Part shown: positions 18,648 through 27,480 of the stretch, piece after piece
How positions within the stretch are numbered: position 1 is the stretch's first letter
How the letters are laid out: each line of letters begins with the position of its first letter
Assembly: GCF_014649035.1 (NCBI RefSeq)
Contig: NZ_BMSG01000005.1
Coordinates: forward strand, 221,913-285,912
Origin: Streptomyces sindenensis
Lineage (GTDB): Bacteria > Actinomycetota > Actinomycetes > Streptomycetales > Streptomycetaceae
Reading direction: 5' to 3'
DNA length: 64,000 nucleotides
Notes under the pieces: generated by a model
What the model saw: only the letters and a program-made list of their open reading frames with translations
Database searches by the model: none
What the model was told of the DNA's origin: nothing
Program-made: the position numbers and the translations under genes

Positions 18648-19727
18648 ATGAGCAACGACGAGACGACCCCGGGGCCCCGCGCCTCCCGACGCCCGGACAG
18701 GCCCCGTAAGCGGCGCCGCGGCCTCAAGATCACGCTCAGTGTCCTGCTCGTCCTGCTGCTCGCCACCGGTGGCACCCTCTACTGGCTCTACAGTCAGCTC
18801 GACGGGAACATCAAGGCCGTCGACATCAACAAGGCGCTCGGTGAGGACCGTCCGGAGAAGCTCCCCACCAGCGGGCAGAACCTGCTGGTCCTCGGCTCGG
18901 ACTCGCGCGCCGGGGCGGAGAACGAGGAGCTGGGCGGGGGCGGCGCCGTCAGCGGCGCGCGCTCCGACACCGCGATGGTGGTGCACATACCCGAGGGCCG
19001 GTCGAAGGCCGTCGCCGTCTCCATCCCGCGCGACACCCTGGTGACCCGGCCCGAGTGCGTCAAGGACGACGGCTCGACGGTGGCGGGCAAGGAACGCGTC
19101 ATGTTCAACTCCGTCTACGCGCAGGTCGGTCCGGCCTGTGTGGTGAAGACGGTGGAGAAGATGTCCGGCGTCCGCGTCGACCACTATCTGGAGATCAACT
19201 TCTCCGGGTTCAAGGACCTCGTCGACGCCATCGGCGGAGTCACCGTCGACGTCCCGCAGGACATCGACGACAAGTCCTCGGGGCTGCATCTCACCGCGGG
19301 CCCGCAGAAGCTGAACGGCACCGAGTCCCTGGCGTACGTCCGGACCCGGCACGGCATCGGCGACGGCAGCGACCTGGGCCGTATCGGGCTCCAGCAGCAG
19401 TTCCTGATGGCCCTGCTGAGCGAGGTCAAGTCGCAGGACCTGCTGGGCAGTCCGGCGAACTCGTACAAGATCGCCAAGTCCGCCACCGAGTCGCTCACCA
19501 CGGACTCCTCGCTCGCCTCGCTCACCTCGCTGGCGGAGTTCGCCCGCTCCATGAACGGCGTCGACCCGGCCTCCATGGAGACGATCATGCTGCCGGTGGC
19601 GTACGACAAGATCGACCCGAACCGGGTGATCGCCGCCGAGCCGCAGGCCGGTCAGTTGTGGAAGGCGATCCGCGAGGACACCACGATCCCCGAGGACGCG
19701 AAGAAGTCCCCCGCCACCGGGGGCTGA
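18648..19727 (+). CDS. LytR-CpsA-Psr (LCP) family glycopolymer ligase
   Basis: 359-residue LCP protein. A Pro/Arg-rich cytoplasmic tail is followed by one membrane anchor (about 27-50, ITLSVLLVLLLATGGTLYWL) and an extracytoplasmic LCP domain. That domain shows NLLVLGSDSRAG, RSDTAMVVHIP, VSIPRDTLV and the LAYVRTRHG / DLGRIGLQQQFL signature, whose arginines bind the lipid pyrophosphate. LCP enzymes transfer glycopolymers from undecaprenyl pyrophosphate to peptidoglycan. With Stealth, GT4 and GalE next to it this is the likely ligase of that polymer. Start at MSNDE chosen; an ATG 24 bp upstream is possible. Confidence 0.9.
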   Translation: MSNDETTPGPRASRRPDRPRKRRRGLKITLSVLLVLLLATGGTLYWLYSQLDGNIKAVDINKALGEDRPEKLPTSGQNLLVLGSDSRAGAENEELGGGGAVSGARSDTAMVVHIPEGRSKAVAVSIPRDTLVTRPECVKDDGSTVAGKERVMFNSVYAQVGPACVVKTVEKMSGVRVDHYLEINFSGFKDLVDAIGGVTVDVPQDIDDKSSGLHLTAGPQKLNGTESLAYVRTRHGIGDGSDLGRIGLQQQFLMALLSEVKSQDLLGSPANSYKIAKSATESLTTDSSLASLTSLAEFARSMNGVDPASMETIMLPVAYDKIDPNRVIAAEPQAGQLWKAIREDTTIPEDAKKSPATGG

Positions 19728-19766
19728 CCGCCCGGCGTACCGCTCTCCCCGTGACACCCTGCCGGG

Positions 19767-20168
19767 ATGAGCGAGGACGAAACGGTGCTGGTGATCGTGG
19801 ACGGCGCCAATGTGGTCGGGTCCGTGCCCGACGGCTGGTGGCGCGACCGGCACGGGGCGGCGGTCGGGCTGCGCGACCGGCTGGTCCCGTACGCCGCTGC
19901 CGGGCTGCCGGGGCTTCCCGGCCCGGCCGAGATCGTGCTCGTGGTCGAGGGGGCCGCCCGGGGCGTCGGCTCCGTGGCCGGGGTCCGGGTCTCACCGGCC
20001 CCCGGCAGCGGTGACGATCTGATCGCCGAACTGGCGGCCGCCGCCGGCCCGGACCGGGAGTGCGTCGTCGTCACCGCCGACCGGGGGCTGCGGCAGCGGG
20101 TCGAGGCGTACGGGGCCCGGTGCGTGGGCCCCCGTACGGTACGGCCTTCCTCGGACCGGGAGCGCTGA
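19767..20168 (+). CDS. Small NYN/PIN-like nuclease-fold protein
   Basis: 133-residue protein of the YacP-like NYN group (some Streptomyces relatives are labelled NTP pyrophosphohydrolase). Acidic positions match a PIN-like site: VDGANVVGS at the N terminus, SGDDLIAELA in the middle and VVTADRGLRQRV near the end. Probably an RNA nuclease or nucleotide-binding protein in the cytoplasm; activity cannot be assigned. Starts 39 bp after the LCP stop, so it may be co-transcribed with it. Confidence 0.75.
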   Translation: MSEDETVLVIVDGANVVGSVPDGWWRDRHGAAVGLRDRLVPYAAAGLPGLPGPAEIVLVVEGAARGVGSVAGVRVSPAPGSGDDLIAELAAAAGPDRECVVVTADRGLRQRVEAYGARCVGPRTVRPSSDRER

Positions 20169-20280
20169 AGGGCGCCCCGGCAGAGATCGCGGCGATAGCC
20201 TCCGCCGGGCACCGGGGCCGCAGGAAGGACGACACCGGCAGGGCGGGCCGCGGCCGGTGCGGAGCCGGGCGGTCGCCGCC

Positions 20281-20320
20281 CGCTGCGACGGGCGTCCGGC
20301 CGCTGCGACGGGCGCCCGGC
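20281..20320. repeat. 20-bp tandem repeat, two copies
   Basis: Two adjacent 20-base copies beginning CGCTGCGACGGGCG with one mismatch; a third partial copy follows. Lies in the gap between the convergent NYN gene and the antiporter. No function evident. Confidence 0.6.
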
Positions 20321-20362
20321 CGCTGTCCCGCCGCGGCCCCCCTCGCCGGCGCCCTCATCCGG

Positions 20363-21619
20363 TCAGTCGGTACCGCGGGAAGTCGCCTTCCGCGGTGTCG
20401 CCTTGTCGTCCCTCCGCGGTGTCGCCTTGTCGTCGTCGGGGATACCGACGAGCTCCTCGACGTCGAAGATGCGGGCGATCGGGACGTCCGTGCTGCTGTG
20501 GGCGATGATGGAGAACGCGATGGTGACGGCGATCAACGTGAACGCCTCCTCCCCCGAGGGGATGCCGGCCTGAAGCACCAGCAATCCGTAGACCACGGAC
20601 GCGAAGCCCTTGGGGCCGAACCAGGCCGCCGTGAGTTTCTCTCTGCGGTCGAAGTCGGTTCCGGCCAGGGACAGCAGCAGCGAGGCCGGGCGGATGAGGA
20701 CGATGGACAGCACTGCCACCGCGTAACCGCCGATGGACAGGTCGCCGAAGAGGTGCGGGGTCAGCAGCGCTCCGAAGACCAGGAGCGCGGCGAACTTCGC
20801 CAGTTCGGCCAGGGCTTCGCCGAGCGGCTCGAAGGCGGCCTTGGCCTCGGGCGCGAGCGCGACGGTCACCACGCCCGCGGAGAACGCCGCCAGGTAGGGG
20901 TTGGCATGGGTGAGGTGACAGGCCGCGTACAGGGTGACCCCGACGGCGAGCGGCAGCAGGGGCTGGAGCCGTGGTTCGGCACCCAGCAGCCGGAAGCGGA
21001 CCAGGCGGTGCACCAGGAACGGGAGCGACACGCCGAATAGCAGCCCGAGGAGGAGCTCACCGGCGATCGGGACCAGTCCGACGTCCTCCGCGTGGCCCGC
21101 GGGTGCGGCGGCCGCGATGAGGATGAGGACGAACGGCAGGGCGATGCCGTCGTTGATACCGCTCTCGATGTTGAGCAGTTGCCGCAGGCGTGCGGGGACC
21201 TCCTTGCGGCCCACGATGGCGGAGGCGAAGACCGGGTCGGTCGGCGCGAGGACCGCGCCGACCAGGAACGAGGTGGTCCAGTCGAGGCCCACGAGGAAGT
21301 GCGTCAGCAGCGCGACCCCGAGGAAGGCGAGCGGCATCCCGAGGCCGAGGGCGCGTGCGGGGTTGCGCCAGGAGCGCCGCAGGGCCGGGACGGAGACGTG
21401 CATGCCGTCGGTGAACAGCACTGCGAACAGAGCCAGGTCGGCGGTGACCCCGACGATGTCACTGTCCGGGGTGATGTGGATCAGGCCGAGGAAACCCTCG
21501 CTGACGACAGCACCTCCCAGCAGGAACAGCAGGGAGGTGGACAGCACCGACCGGGCGGCCAGTCCGGACAGCAGCACGGCCACCAGCAGTGCCACGCCGA
21601 AAACCATGACGAGTACCAA
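20363..21619 (-). CDS. CPA1-type Na+(K+)/H+ antiporter
   Basis: About 418-residue monovalent cation:proton antiporter with roughly 12 hydrophobic segments. The CPA1 signature LLNIESGINDGIALPFVLI and upstream LAPTDPVFASAIVG mark the ion-binding core. It exchanges Na+ or K+ for H+ at the membrane. The ATG at 21607 lacks a ribosome site, whereas a TTG at 21619 has GGGGAG nine bases upstream and keeps the first membrane helix whole, so I use 21619. The hydrophilic tail carries a duplicated seven-residue DKATPR(R) unit that matches a duplicated DNA segment at 20395-20440. Confidence 0.88.
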   Translation of the reverse strand: MVLVMVFGVALLVAVLLSGLAARSVLSTSLLFLLGGAVVSEGFLGLIHITPDSDIVGVTADLALFAVLFTDGMHVSVPALRRSWRNPARALGLGMPLAFLGVALLTHFLVGLDWTTSFLVGAVLAPTDPVFASAIVGRKEVPARLRQLLNIESGINDGIALPFVLILIAAAAPAGHAEDVGLVPIAGELLLGLLFGVSLPFLVHRLVRFRLLGAEPRLQPLLPLAVGVTLYAACHLTHANPYLAAFSAGVVTVALAPEAKAAFEPLGEALAELAKFAALLVFGALLTPHLFGDLSIGGYAVAVLSIVLIRPASLLLSLAGTDFDRREKLTAAWFGPKGFASVVYGLLVLQAGIPSGEEAFTLIAVTIAFSIIAHSSTDVPIARIFDVEELVGIPDDDKATPRRDDKATPRKATSRGTD

Positions 21620-21812
21620 CGCGACGCGCTCCCCGCTGTCGATCGGCCGGCACCGGAGACCGGTACCGGTTGGGCGGGCACCCCTGCGGGGCCCGTAAGT
21701 ACATAACCCCAGTGCCTCTGCCCGCCCGGGCTCCTCCCACCCGTGCCAGCCGCTGCGGATCCGCTCGTCCTCGACCCGCCCGCCTCGGCGGCAGCACCGG
21801 ACGAGACCGCTG

Positions 21813-22100
21813 TCAGACCCGGGGTACGCCTGGTCGACACCCGCGTACCCGGCTCCGGCAGAGTGCCGCTCCTCGCCAGGTGAGCAGGAGCGGGGCCGCC
21901 AGGGTGACGCACCCGGCGGCCGCCGGCGAGCCTTTGTGCACGCCACGCAGGACCGAGGCAGCGAGAGCGTCGCCCCCGTTCCGCGTCGCGTACAGCACGT
22001 CGTCCGCGATCACGGCTTCCACCAGGCCGGCCCCCGCGGCTGTCAGAGCCAGCACGGCGCCTGCCCGCAGGAGCAGACCGACCGGGCCCCGCCCTCTCAT
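21813..22100 (-). CDS. Possible small membrane protein
   Basis: 95-codon frame within a 725-bp gap between the antiporter and the copper-protein gene. It predicts one or two hydrophobic segments (VGLLLRAGAVLALTAAGAGLV and AAGCVTLAAPLLL). No ribosome site is visible before the ATG and I know no homologue. Could be a real hypothetical protein or a remnant. The rest of 21620-22344 shows no other gene. Confidence 0.35.
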   Translation of the reverse strand: MRGRGPVGLLLRAGAVLALTAAGAGLVEAVIADDVLYATRNGGDALAASVLRGVHKGSPAAAGCVTLAAPLLLTWRGAALCRSRVRGCRPGVPRV

Positions 22101-22344
22101 TGGTCTGTGCACACGGCCTCCCTGATTCGCACGAGACCGCACATCCTGTCAGGCCGCCCACGGGCGTCTTCGGGCTGCTCACTCCCGCGCCCGTCATGGC
22201 CGCAGGAGTCTCTTTGATGGCGGAATGCCGGACAGAGCGTCCGTTTGTGCCCTCCCGGGCTGTGGTACCCGTCAGTCCCAGACGCCCGTCGTCCGGCCGG
22301 TACCGGCTGCGGCACGGGGACGGCACCGAGGAAAGGTGAGGCCG

Positions 22345-22755
22345 ATGACCACAACGGTACGAAGCATGCTCAACTCCTACCCCGCGGACCTGGGAGGGCT
22401 CGACCGGGACGCCCTGGCCGCCTGCATCGAAGCGTGCGTGGACTGCTCCCAGACGTGCACGGCGTGCGCGGACGCCTGTCTGGCCGAGGACATGGTCGCC
22501 GACCTGACCCAGTGCATCCGCACGGACCTGGACTGCGCCGACGTCTGCGCCGCCACGGCTGCGGTCCTTTCACGCCGTACCGGCTATGACGCCACCGTCA
22601 CCCGGGCGGTACTCCAGGCGTGCGCCGCGATCTGCAAGGCGTGTGCCGACGCGTGCGACAGCCACGCGGAGACGCATGAGCACTGCCGGCTCTGCGCGGA
22701 AGCGTGCCGCCGATGTGAGCAGGCGTGCGACAACCTTCTGGCGAAGCTCGGCTGA
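22345..22755 (+). CDS. Four-helix-bundle copper-binding protein (Csp-like)
   Basis: 136-residue protein with 18 cysteines spaced along amphipathic helices (CIEACVDCSQTCTACADAC near the N terminus, CRLCAEACRRCEQAC near the C terminus). This is the pattern of the Csp/DUF326 family, whose four-helix bundles fill with Cu(I) ions bound by cysteine thiolates. There is no signal peptide, so it resembles the cytosolic Csp3 type: copper storage or buffering. ATG chosen for the GAGGAAAGGTGAGG ribosome site, which excludes the longer upstream frame. No copper exporter or CsoR gene is adjacent. Confidence 0.9.
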   Translation: MTTTVRSMLNSYPADLGGLDRDALAACIEACVDCSQTCTACADACLAEDMVADLTQCIRTDLDCADVCAATAAVLSRRTGYDATVTRAVLQACAAICKACADACDSHAETHEHCRLCAEACRRCEQACDNLLAKLG

Positions 22756-22923
22756 TGCCGTCGGCGCACATACCGGAGAGTGCCGGTCAAGGGAACCGTG
22801 ACCGGCGGCCGGCACGAGCGGCGCCGTCCGCCCCGCCCCGCGTTTCTCACGGGGCGGCGGGGCGAGGAGCGTGACCTCGGCTTCTGGCCTCCTGATCTCG
22901 GCGGCGGGTGCGGGACACGACCA

Positions 22924-22953
22924 CGGCCTCACGCCCGTCCGGGCGTGAGGCCG
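22924..22953. terminator. Hairpin terminator downstream of the copper-protein gene
   Basis: Perfect 14-bp inverted repeat with a 2-base centre, about 170 bp after the stop. A second imperfect GC hairpin (about 22830-22863) precedes it. Apart from these, 22756-23112 shows nothing I can call. Confidence 0.65.
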
Positions 22954-23112
22954 CGTTGGGCGAGCGGCGTCCCACGTCGCGGACCTCTGGGCAGAGGTCC
23001 GGCCCGAGGGAGCGTGACTGACCGGCCCTGCCGCCGACCGGTGGATCCGCCGGGAGTGGTACCCGGTCGCCGGGAGGACGTGGCGCGGTGCTGATCGGGC
23101 AGGCGTATCTCC

Positions 23113-23355
23113 GTGCTGGACATTCTGCTGACGGTCGTCGGTCTCCTGGCTCTCGTGGTCGCTGCCGTCTCCCGGTGGGTCCAGCGCGCGCCGGTGAGCG
23201 CCCCGCTGCTGGCCCTGGTCACCGGGGTGGTCGTCGGCCCCCGGATGCAGGACTTCGTCGACCTGCCCACCGTGGTGGAGGGGCACGGGGAACTGCACGA
23301 GTTCTCCCGCCTGCTTCTGGCGATCTCGGTGATGGCGGTGGCCCTGCGCCACGGG
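23113..23355 (+). pseudogene. Truncated cation/proton antiporter fragment
   Basis: About 80 codons from a GTG at 23113 match the N terminus of a CPA-type antiporter: LLTVVGLLALVVAAVSRWV, then VSAPLLALVTGVVVGP and RLLLAISVMAVALRH. The following residues, to the frame end at 23568, are Arg/Gly/Pro-rich and not membrane-like, so homology stops abruptly after helix 3. The remaining 300 or so residues of such a protein are absent. Most likely a deletion remnant; a second, intact antiporter lies 2 kb upstream on the other strand. Confidence 0.6.
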
Positions 23356-23623
23356 TCGACGGGACGAGCGCACGTCGGTGAGAGCCGCCCGGGCGACTTC
23401 CGCGTCCCACGGAATGGATCGCTTCCTCGCGTCCGCGGGGCAGAGGAAAGCGGCCGGGCTGTCGGTGCTTTCGCGCCATCGCCGTGCATCCTGAGAGCCC
23501 GGAAAGGAGCCGATCACATAAACAGGTGTGGTCCCATCCTGAGCCCGGGGAATCTTTGCATGATCTAAGGTTTAGAGGTTCCCGGCCGAGTCGGGCCGAA
23601 GCCGTCACACCGCTGGGAGCATC

Positions 23624-24685
23624 ATGAGCACTGCAGAGCGCCGAGGCGATCCGGCAGTGCTTTCCTGGCTCCCCATCGTGGTGATGGCGGTGGTTGCCGC
23701 CATGGACCTCACAGCCGGCCCGCAGGCGGGGTTCCTGCCCCTCGTCTCGCTCGGTCCTGCCTTCGCCGGGTTGATCGGCACGTGGCGGCGCACCGTGCTC
23801 ATCGGCTGCGCGGCGCTGCTGCTCTGCGCCGGCCTGGGGGTGTACGACGGACTTTTCGACACCCGGCGTGGGTATACGGCCATGGCTTCCGTAGCCGGAG
23901 TGACGCTGGCCGGGGCTCTGGCCGCGAGCACGCGTATGCGGCGTGAAGCGGAGCTGGCCAGCGTGCGCTCCATCGCCGAGGTGGCCCAGCGCGTGTTGCA
24001 GCGTCCCGTGCCGCGCCGGGTCGGGCGTCTCCAGGTGGCGGCTTCCTACACATCGGCGGTTGCCGAGTCACGTATCGGCGGTGACTTGTACGAGGTGGTG
24101 GTGTCGCCGTACGGAGTTCGCGTCATCGTCGGGGACGTCCAGGGCAAGGGGCTCGCCGCCGTGGAGACAGCGGCCCTGGTGCTGGGCGTCTTCCGGGAAG
24201 CCGCGCACGACGAGCCCGGCCTGACCGCCATCGCCGCTCGGCTGGAGCGCACGGTCGCCCGTGACGCCGGTGGAGAGAAGTTCGTGACGGCGGTCCTCGC
24301 CGAGATGCACACCGACGAGGAATACGTTGCGTTTCTGAACTGCGGCCACCCGGCCCCGATGATCATCCGCGCCGACCACTCGGTCGATTTCCCGCTGCCG
24401 CCCGCCTACGCACTGCCCCTCGGGATGGGAACACTCGGAGGCGACCCGCCCCGCCCCTACCGCGCCGACTTCAGCCCGGGAGAGCAACTTCTCCTCTGCA
24501 CCGACGGAGTGACCGAAGCACGGGACGCGGAAGGCGCCTTCTACCCCCTGGAGGAGCGCGCCGGACTTCTCGACGTCCCCGACGCCGACGCGGCGCTGGA
24601 AGCACTGCGCACGGATATCGTCCGGTACGCCAGAGGGCCGCAGGACGATGCGGCCATGCTTCTGCTGCGCTACCGGCCTGGGTGA
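23624..24685 (+). CDS. Membrane-anchored PP2C/SpoIIE-type phosphatase
   Basis: 353-residue serine/threonine phosphatase of the RsbU/SpoIIE kind. N-terminal membrane part with about three helices (WLPIVVMAVVAAMDLT, VLIGCAALLLCAGLGVY, ASVAGVTLAGALAAS), a helical linker, then the PPM domain (about 145-350) with metal-binding acids in ESRIGGDLYEV, VGDVQGKGL, LLLCTDGVTEARD and GPQDDAAMLLL. It should dephosphorylate an anti-anti-sigma factor and so release a stress sigma factor; no partner switch genes adjoin. The 23382-23623 leader is AT-rich near 23555-23580 and probably holds the promoter. Confidence 0.9.
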   Translation: MSTAERRGDPAVLSWLPIVVMAVVAAMDLTAGPQAGFLPLVSLGPAFAGLIGTWRRTVLIGCAALLLCAGLGVYDGLFDTRRGYTAMASVAGVTLAGALAASTRMRREAELASVRSIAEVAQRVLQRPVPRRVGRLQVAASYTSAVAESRIGGDLYEVVVSPYGVRVIVGDVQGKGLAAVETAALVLGVFREAAHDEPGLTAIAARLERTVARDAGGEKFVTAVLAEMHTDEEYVAFLNCGHPAPMIIRADHSVDFPLPPAYALPLGMGTLGGDPPRPYRADFSPGEQLLLCTDGVTEARDAEGAFYPLEERAGLLDVPDADAALEALRTDIVRYARGPQDDAAMLLLRYRPG

Positions 24686-24851
24686 ACGTGGTGGCGGGAG
24701 AACTGGGACGGGCGGGGCCAGGAGCACGGCAGGCAGGTGACGGCGCCGCCGTACGCGAGGCCGGGTTGATGTGCCGGGGTGTTGGTCGCAGGGATGGCCG
24801 CGGCGATGGCCGGACGGGCGGTCGAGGACCTACCGGTCGGGGACCTCGGAC

Positions 24852-25046
24852 TCAGCCGGGGTGGTTCTCGGGGTGCGTCGGCTCCTGCAACGTCCAGGAC
24901 CGGCCCGAACAGCCCGAGGGCAGGGGCGGGAAGCGATGCCCCTTCACATCCGTGCTCCAGTGGTGTTCACCGCCGCAGTCGCACGCGTAGATCCCGCTGG
25001 CGGGAACGATCTCGCCAGGGTGCCAGGAGGCCGTCTCGTCGCTCAT
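24852..25046 (-). CDS. Small zinc-ribbon-like protein
   Basis: 64-residue protein with a compact motif: PGEIVPASGIYACDCGG, then KGHRFPPLP, a further cysteine and a W-x-L ending. This PG-x-VP-x-SG-x-Y-x-C ... KG-x-x-FPP layout recurs in small bacterial proteins with a metal-ribbon look. Here the knuckle is C-x-C plus one later Cys and two His, so metal binding is plausible but not certain. CAGGGA box before the ATG supports the start. Function unknown. The 24686-24851 gap shows nothing else. Confidence 0.65.
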   Translation of the reverse strand: MSDETASWHPGEIVPASGIYACDCGGEHHWSTDVKGHRFPPLPSGCSGRSWTLQEPTHPENHPG

Positions 25047-25215
25047 GGTCCCTGCCTAACGCGCAGCCTCGCATCGCGCAAGCCGAGCACCTGCCGGCCG
25101 GGCCCTCCCGCCCTCCTCCTCACCGGCGCGGACGGGTCACGGTTCCTGTACCCGCCGACGCCATGAGCTCCGGGAAGCCCCGGCGCGTGGGTACGGGGTG
25201 AGGTCCGGCGATGTC

Positions 25216-26115
25216 TCAACTCGCCGCGACGTCCTGCTGCGCGGCCGGTACCACGGCCACCGGGCACAGAGCGGTGTGCAGCACCTTGCCGCTCACCGAA
25301 CCGAGCAGCAGCCTTTTCAGCCCCGTGCGGCCATGGGAGCCGACCACCAGCAGGCCGGCACGCCGTGAGGCGTCCACCAGCGCCGCTGCGGGGTGGTGCC
25401 GCTTGACGTGCCCTCGCAGGTCCAGGCCGGGACGGCCGGACCGGTAGGGGGCCAGCATGTTCTCCAGTCCTTCCCGCGCGCTGCTGGACACCGCCTCGTC
25501 GTCCATGAGCGCAGGCCCGGTGGGGCCGGTACCGAGCAGCTCCGGCCGGGTGGCCACGTACACCACGTCGAGAGCGGCGCCGCGAGCCTCCGCGGCCTCC
25601 AAGGCGAACTCCATCAGCCCGGACGGAAGGTCGTCCACGTCGACGCCCACCACCACTCGGTTCTCCCTCGGCTCCTCACGCTCGCCCGGCCTCACCACGA
25701 GCACCGGACACTGCGCGTGCGTGGCGACCTGGAGACTCACCGAGCCGAGCGGCAACCGGGGAAACCCGCCGGTGCCCCGGTGGCCGACAACGATCATCGC
25801 GCTCCGGTAGGACCGGTCGACGAGTGCTCGGGCCGGCGGTCCGGACACCACATCGGGTACGACCTCCACCTGCGGGAACTGCTGAGCCACCGACTCGGCG
25901 AACGAGGCGATCACCCGTTCCGCCTGCTGCGCGGTCGCGCCCCGGCCGGGCGCGTCGTCCGACCCCGGGGGCGCAGGCCACTCGACCGCATGCAGGAGGC
26001 ACAGGACGGCCCCACGCCGGGCCGCCTCCTCGGCGGCGTACCGGACGACGTGCCGCTGCTCCGCGGTGTCGACCACCCCCACCACCACTGCTCCGGCCAT
26101 GCGCCGACCGTCCAT
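25216..26115 (-). CDS. Universal stress protein, two USP domains
   Basis: 299-residue tandem USP protein. Both halves end with the ATP-binding loop G-x2-G-x9-G-S: GHRGTGGFPRLPLGSVS in the first domain and GSHGRTGLKRLLLGSVS in the second, so both may bind ATP. In Streptomyces and mycobacteria such proteins respond to oxygen limitation or redox stress. ATG fixed by GGAGAGAAGGGG just upstream, trimming 20 codons from the open frame. Lies beside a PRC-barrel gene on the same strand, about 180 bp apart. Confidence 0.93.
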   Translation of the reverse strand: MDGRRMAGAVVVGVVDTAEQRHVVRYAAEEAARRGAVLCLLHAVEWPAPPGSDDAPGRGATAQQAERVIASFAESVAQQFPQVEVVPDVVSGPPARALVDRSYRSAMIVVGHRGTGGFPRLPLGSVSLQVATHAQCPVLVVRPGEREEPRENRVVVGVDVDDLPSGLMEFALEAAEARGAALDVVYVATRPELLGTGPTGPALMDDEAVSSSAREGLENMLAPYRSGRPGLDLRGHVKRHHPAAALVDASRRAGLLVVGSHGRTGLKRLLLGSVSGKVLHTALCPVAVVPAAQQDVAAS

Positions 26116-26294
26116 GGTCCCCTTCTCTCCCGCTGTTTTCCGGACACCTCCATCACACGGCCGGGTCGCGGCCACGGCAACTCGGCCGCGTCGGCGGAGG
26201 CGGCAGGCGCCGGGGGCCGCCCCGGTCCGGAGCAGCGACGACGAGACGGGAGAGCGGACTCGGGGTCCCCGTGCGGTGGCCGGGGGGTGGTGGC

Positions 26295-26708
26295 TCAGGG
26301 ATAGACGCGGGGGTAGACGTAGCCGGCGCCCCAGAAGGGGGTGTAGCCGTAGTGGCTGTAGAGGCTGCCGAAGTACTCGTTCCGGTCCAGCAGTTCGGGG
26401 TCGTAACCGGGTGCCTGGGCAACGTCATCGCCTGTGCGGTCGATATGCACACGGTCCTCGGTCACCTCTGACACCGCGTCGACCGGGATGTAGGTCTCCT
26501 TCTCCCCGATGCCCAGGAAGCCGCCGTGTTCCAGGATCAGGAAGCGGACCCTCTGCTCGTTCTCGTCGATGACGAGGTCACCGACCTTGCCGATCTCGGC
26601 GCCCGACCGGTCGGTCACCTTCCGGCCGAGAATGTCCTCGGCAGGGGAGGCGATGACCTGGGGTGAGTCGGAGAGCTTGGTCAGTACGGGGATGGTGCCG
26701 GTTCCCAT
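26295..26708 (-). CDS. PRC-barrel domain protein
   Basis: 137-residue protein with one PRC-barrel (about 20-95: DILGRKVTDRSGAEIGKVGDLVID, then VRFLILEHGGFLGIGEKETYIP). The C-terminal tail is Tyr/Gly-rich (YFGSLYSHYGYTPFWGAGY). PRC-barrels bind RNA or partner proteins, and this Streptomyces type is common near stress genes. ATG fixed by a perfect AGGAGG six bases upstream. Confidence 0.9.
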   Translation of the reverse strand: MGTGTIPVLTKLSDSPQVIASPAEDILGRKVTDRSGAEIGKVGDLVIDENEQRVRFLILEHGGFLGIGEKETYIPVDAVSEVTEDRVHIDRTGDDVAQAPGYDPELLDRNEYFGSLYSHYGYTPFWGAGYVYPRVYP

Positions 26709-26915
26709 GGAATCCTCCTGGTATGTCTCGCAGGGCTGGTGCGCCCGGTCGGGCGCTCCTCCCTGGGTGCCCGACATCGGCACGGTTACGCGTAGCCCGT
26801 CGGAAGGAGAGCGGGAGGGCTGCTCGCTGCTCCGGTCCCCGTCCCCGGGCAGGGCACCCGCCTGCCGCGCGTCACGCGCCGGCGTGCGTCCGCCGATGGC
26901 GGGTAGCCGGTCCTC

Positions 26916-27362
26916 ATGACGCGAATGGAGTTGAGCAGCCCAGCGTTCCGCGGGCGGGACCGCCTCCCTCCTCGATGCGCACGCGCCGGTGACAACACGT
27001 CACCGCCTCTGTCGTGGGCCGGAGTGCCACGGGAGGCCTCGGAGCTGGCCCTGATGTGCGAGGGCCCCGACGCGCCTTCCGGCGACGGCCTTCTGCTCTG
27101 GCTCGTGACCGGCATCGACCCACGCCGTACAGGACTGGCCGCGGGCAACGGCGACCCCGGCAGTCACGTGCACAGGAACAGCTTCGGGGAGGCGGGCTGG
27201 GGCGGCCCCGACGCGTCGGACGGTGAACCCCGGCCCTATGTCTTCCGTCTCTACGCGCTGCCGGCCCCCGTGTCGATACCTCACGACGTCTCGCCTGACG
27301 CCGCGCACACGGTCCTGGAGGAACAGAGCGTCGATCGGTGTGAACTCGTGGCCCTGTACTGA
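26916..27362 (+). CDS. YbhB/YbcL-type phosphatidylethanolamine-binding protein
   Basis: 148-residue PEBP-fold protein (YbhB/YbcL, Raf kinase inhibitor-like). The ligand-site motif is seen as DNTSPPLSWAGVP near residue 26, with later GPDAPSG, GGPDASDG and PYVFRLYAL segments. The N-terminal strand ELSSPAF and the C terminus match the family. The usual central DPDAP-GTWVHW motif is altered to GPDAPSGDGLLLWLV, so ligand binding may differ. No signal peptide. Convergent with the permease gene. Confidence 0.85.
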   Translation: MTRMELSSPAFRGRDRLPPRCARAGDNTSPPLSWAGVPREASELALMCEGPDAPSGDGLLLWLVTGIDPRRTGLAAGNGDPGSHVHRNSFGEAGWGGPDASDGEPRPYVFRLYALPAPVSIPHDVSPDAAHTVLEEQSVDRCELVALY

Positions 27363-27366
27363 CCGC

Positions 27367-27390
27367 CGATGGAGCCGGGTGGCTCCGTCG
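27367..27390. terminator. Terminator between PEBP gene and permease
   Basis: Ten-base arms with a GGGT loop (one T-G pair) immediately after the PEBP stop codon, between convergent genes. Confidence 0.65.
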
Positions 27391-27480
27391 ATGCCCCGCC
27401 GACGTCGGCTGTCGCGCACTCGGCACGGGTGCTGTCCTCCGTGCTTCGTGGCACGGCGGACGGCAGTCTGACGACAGGGG

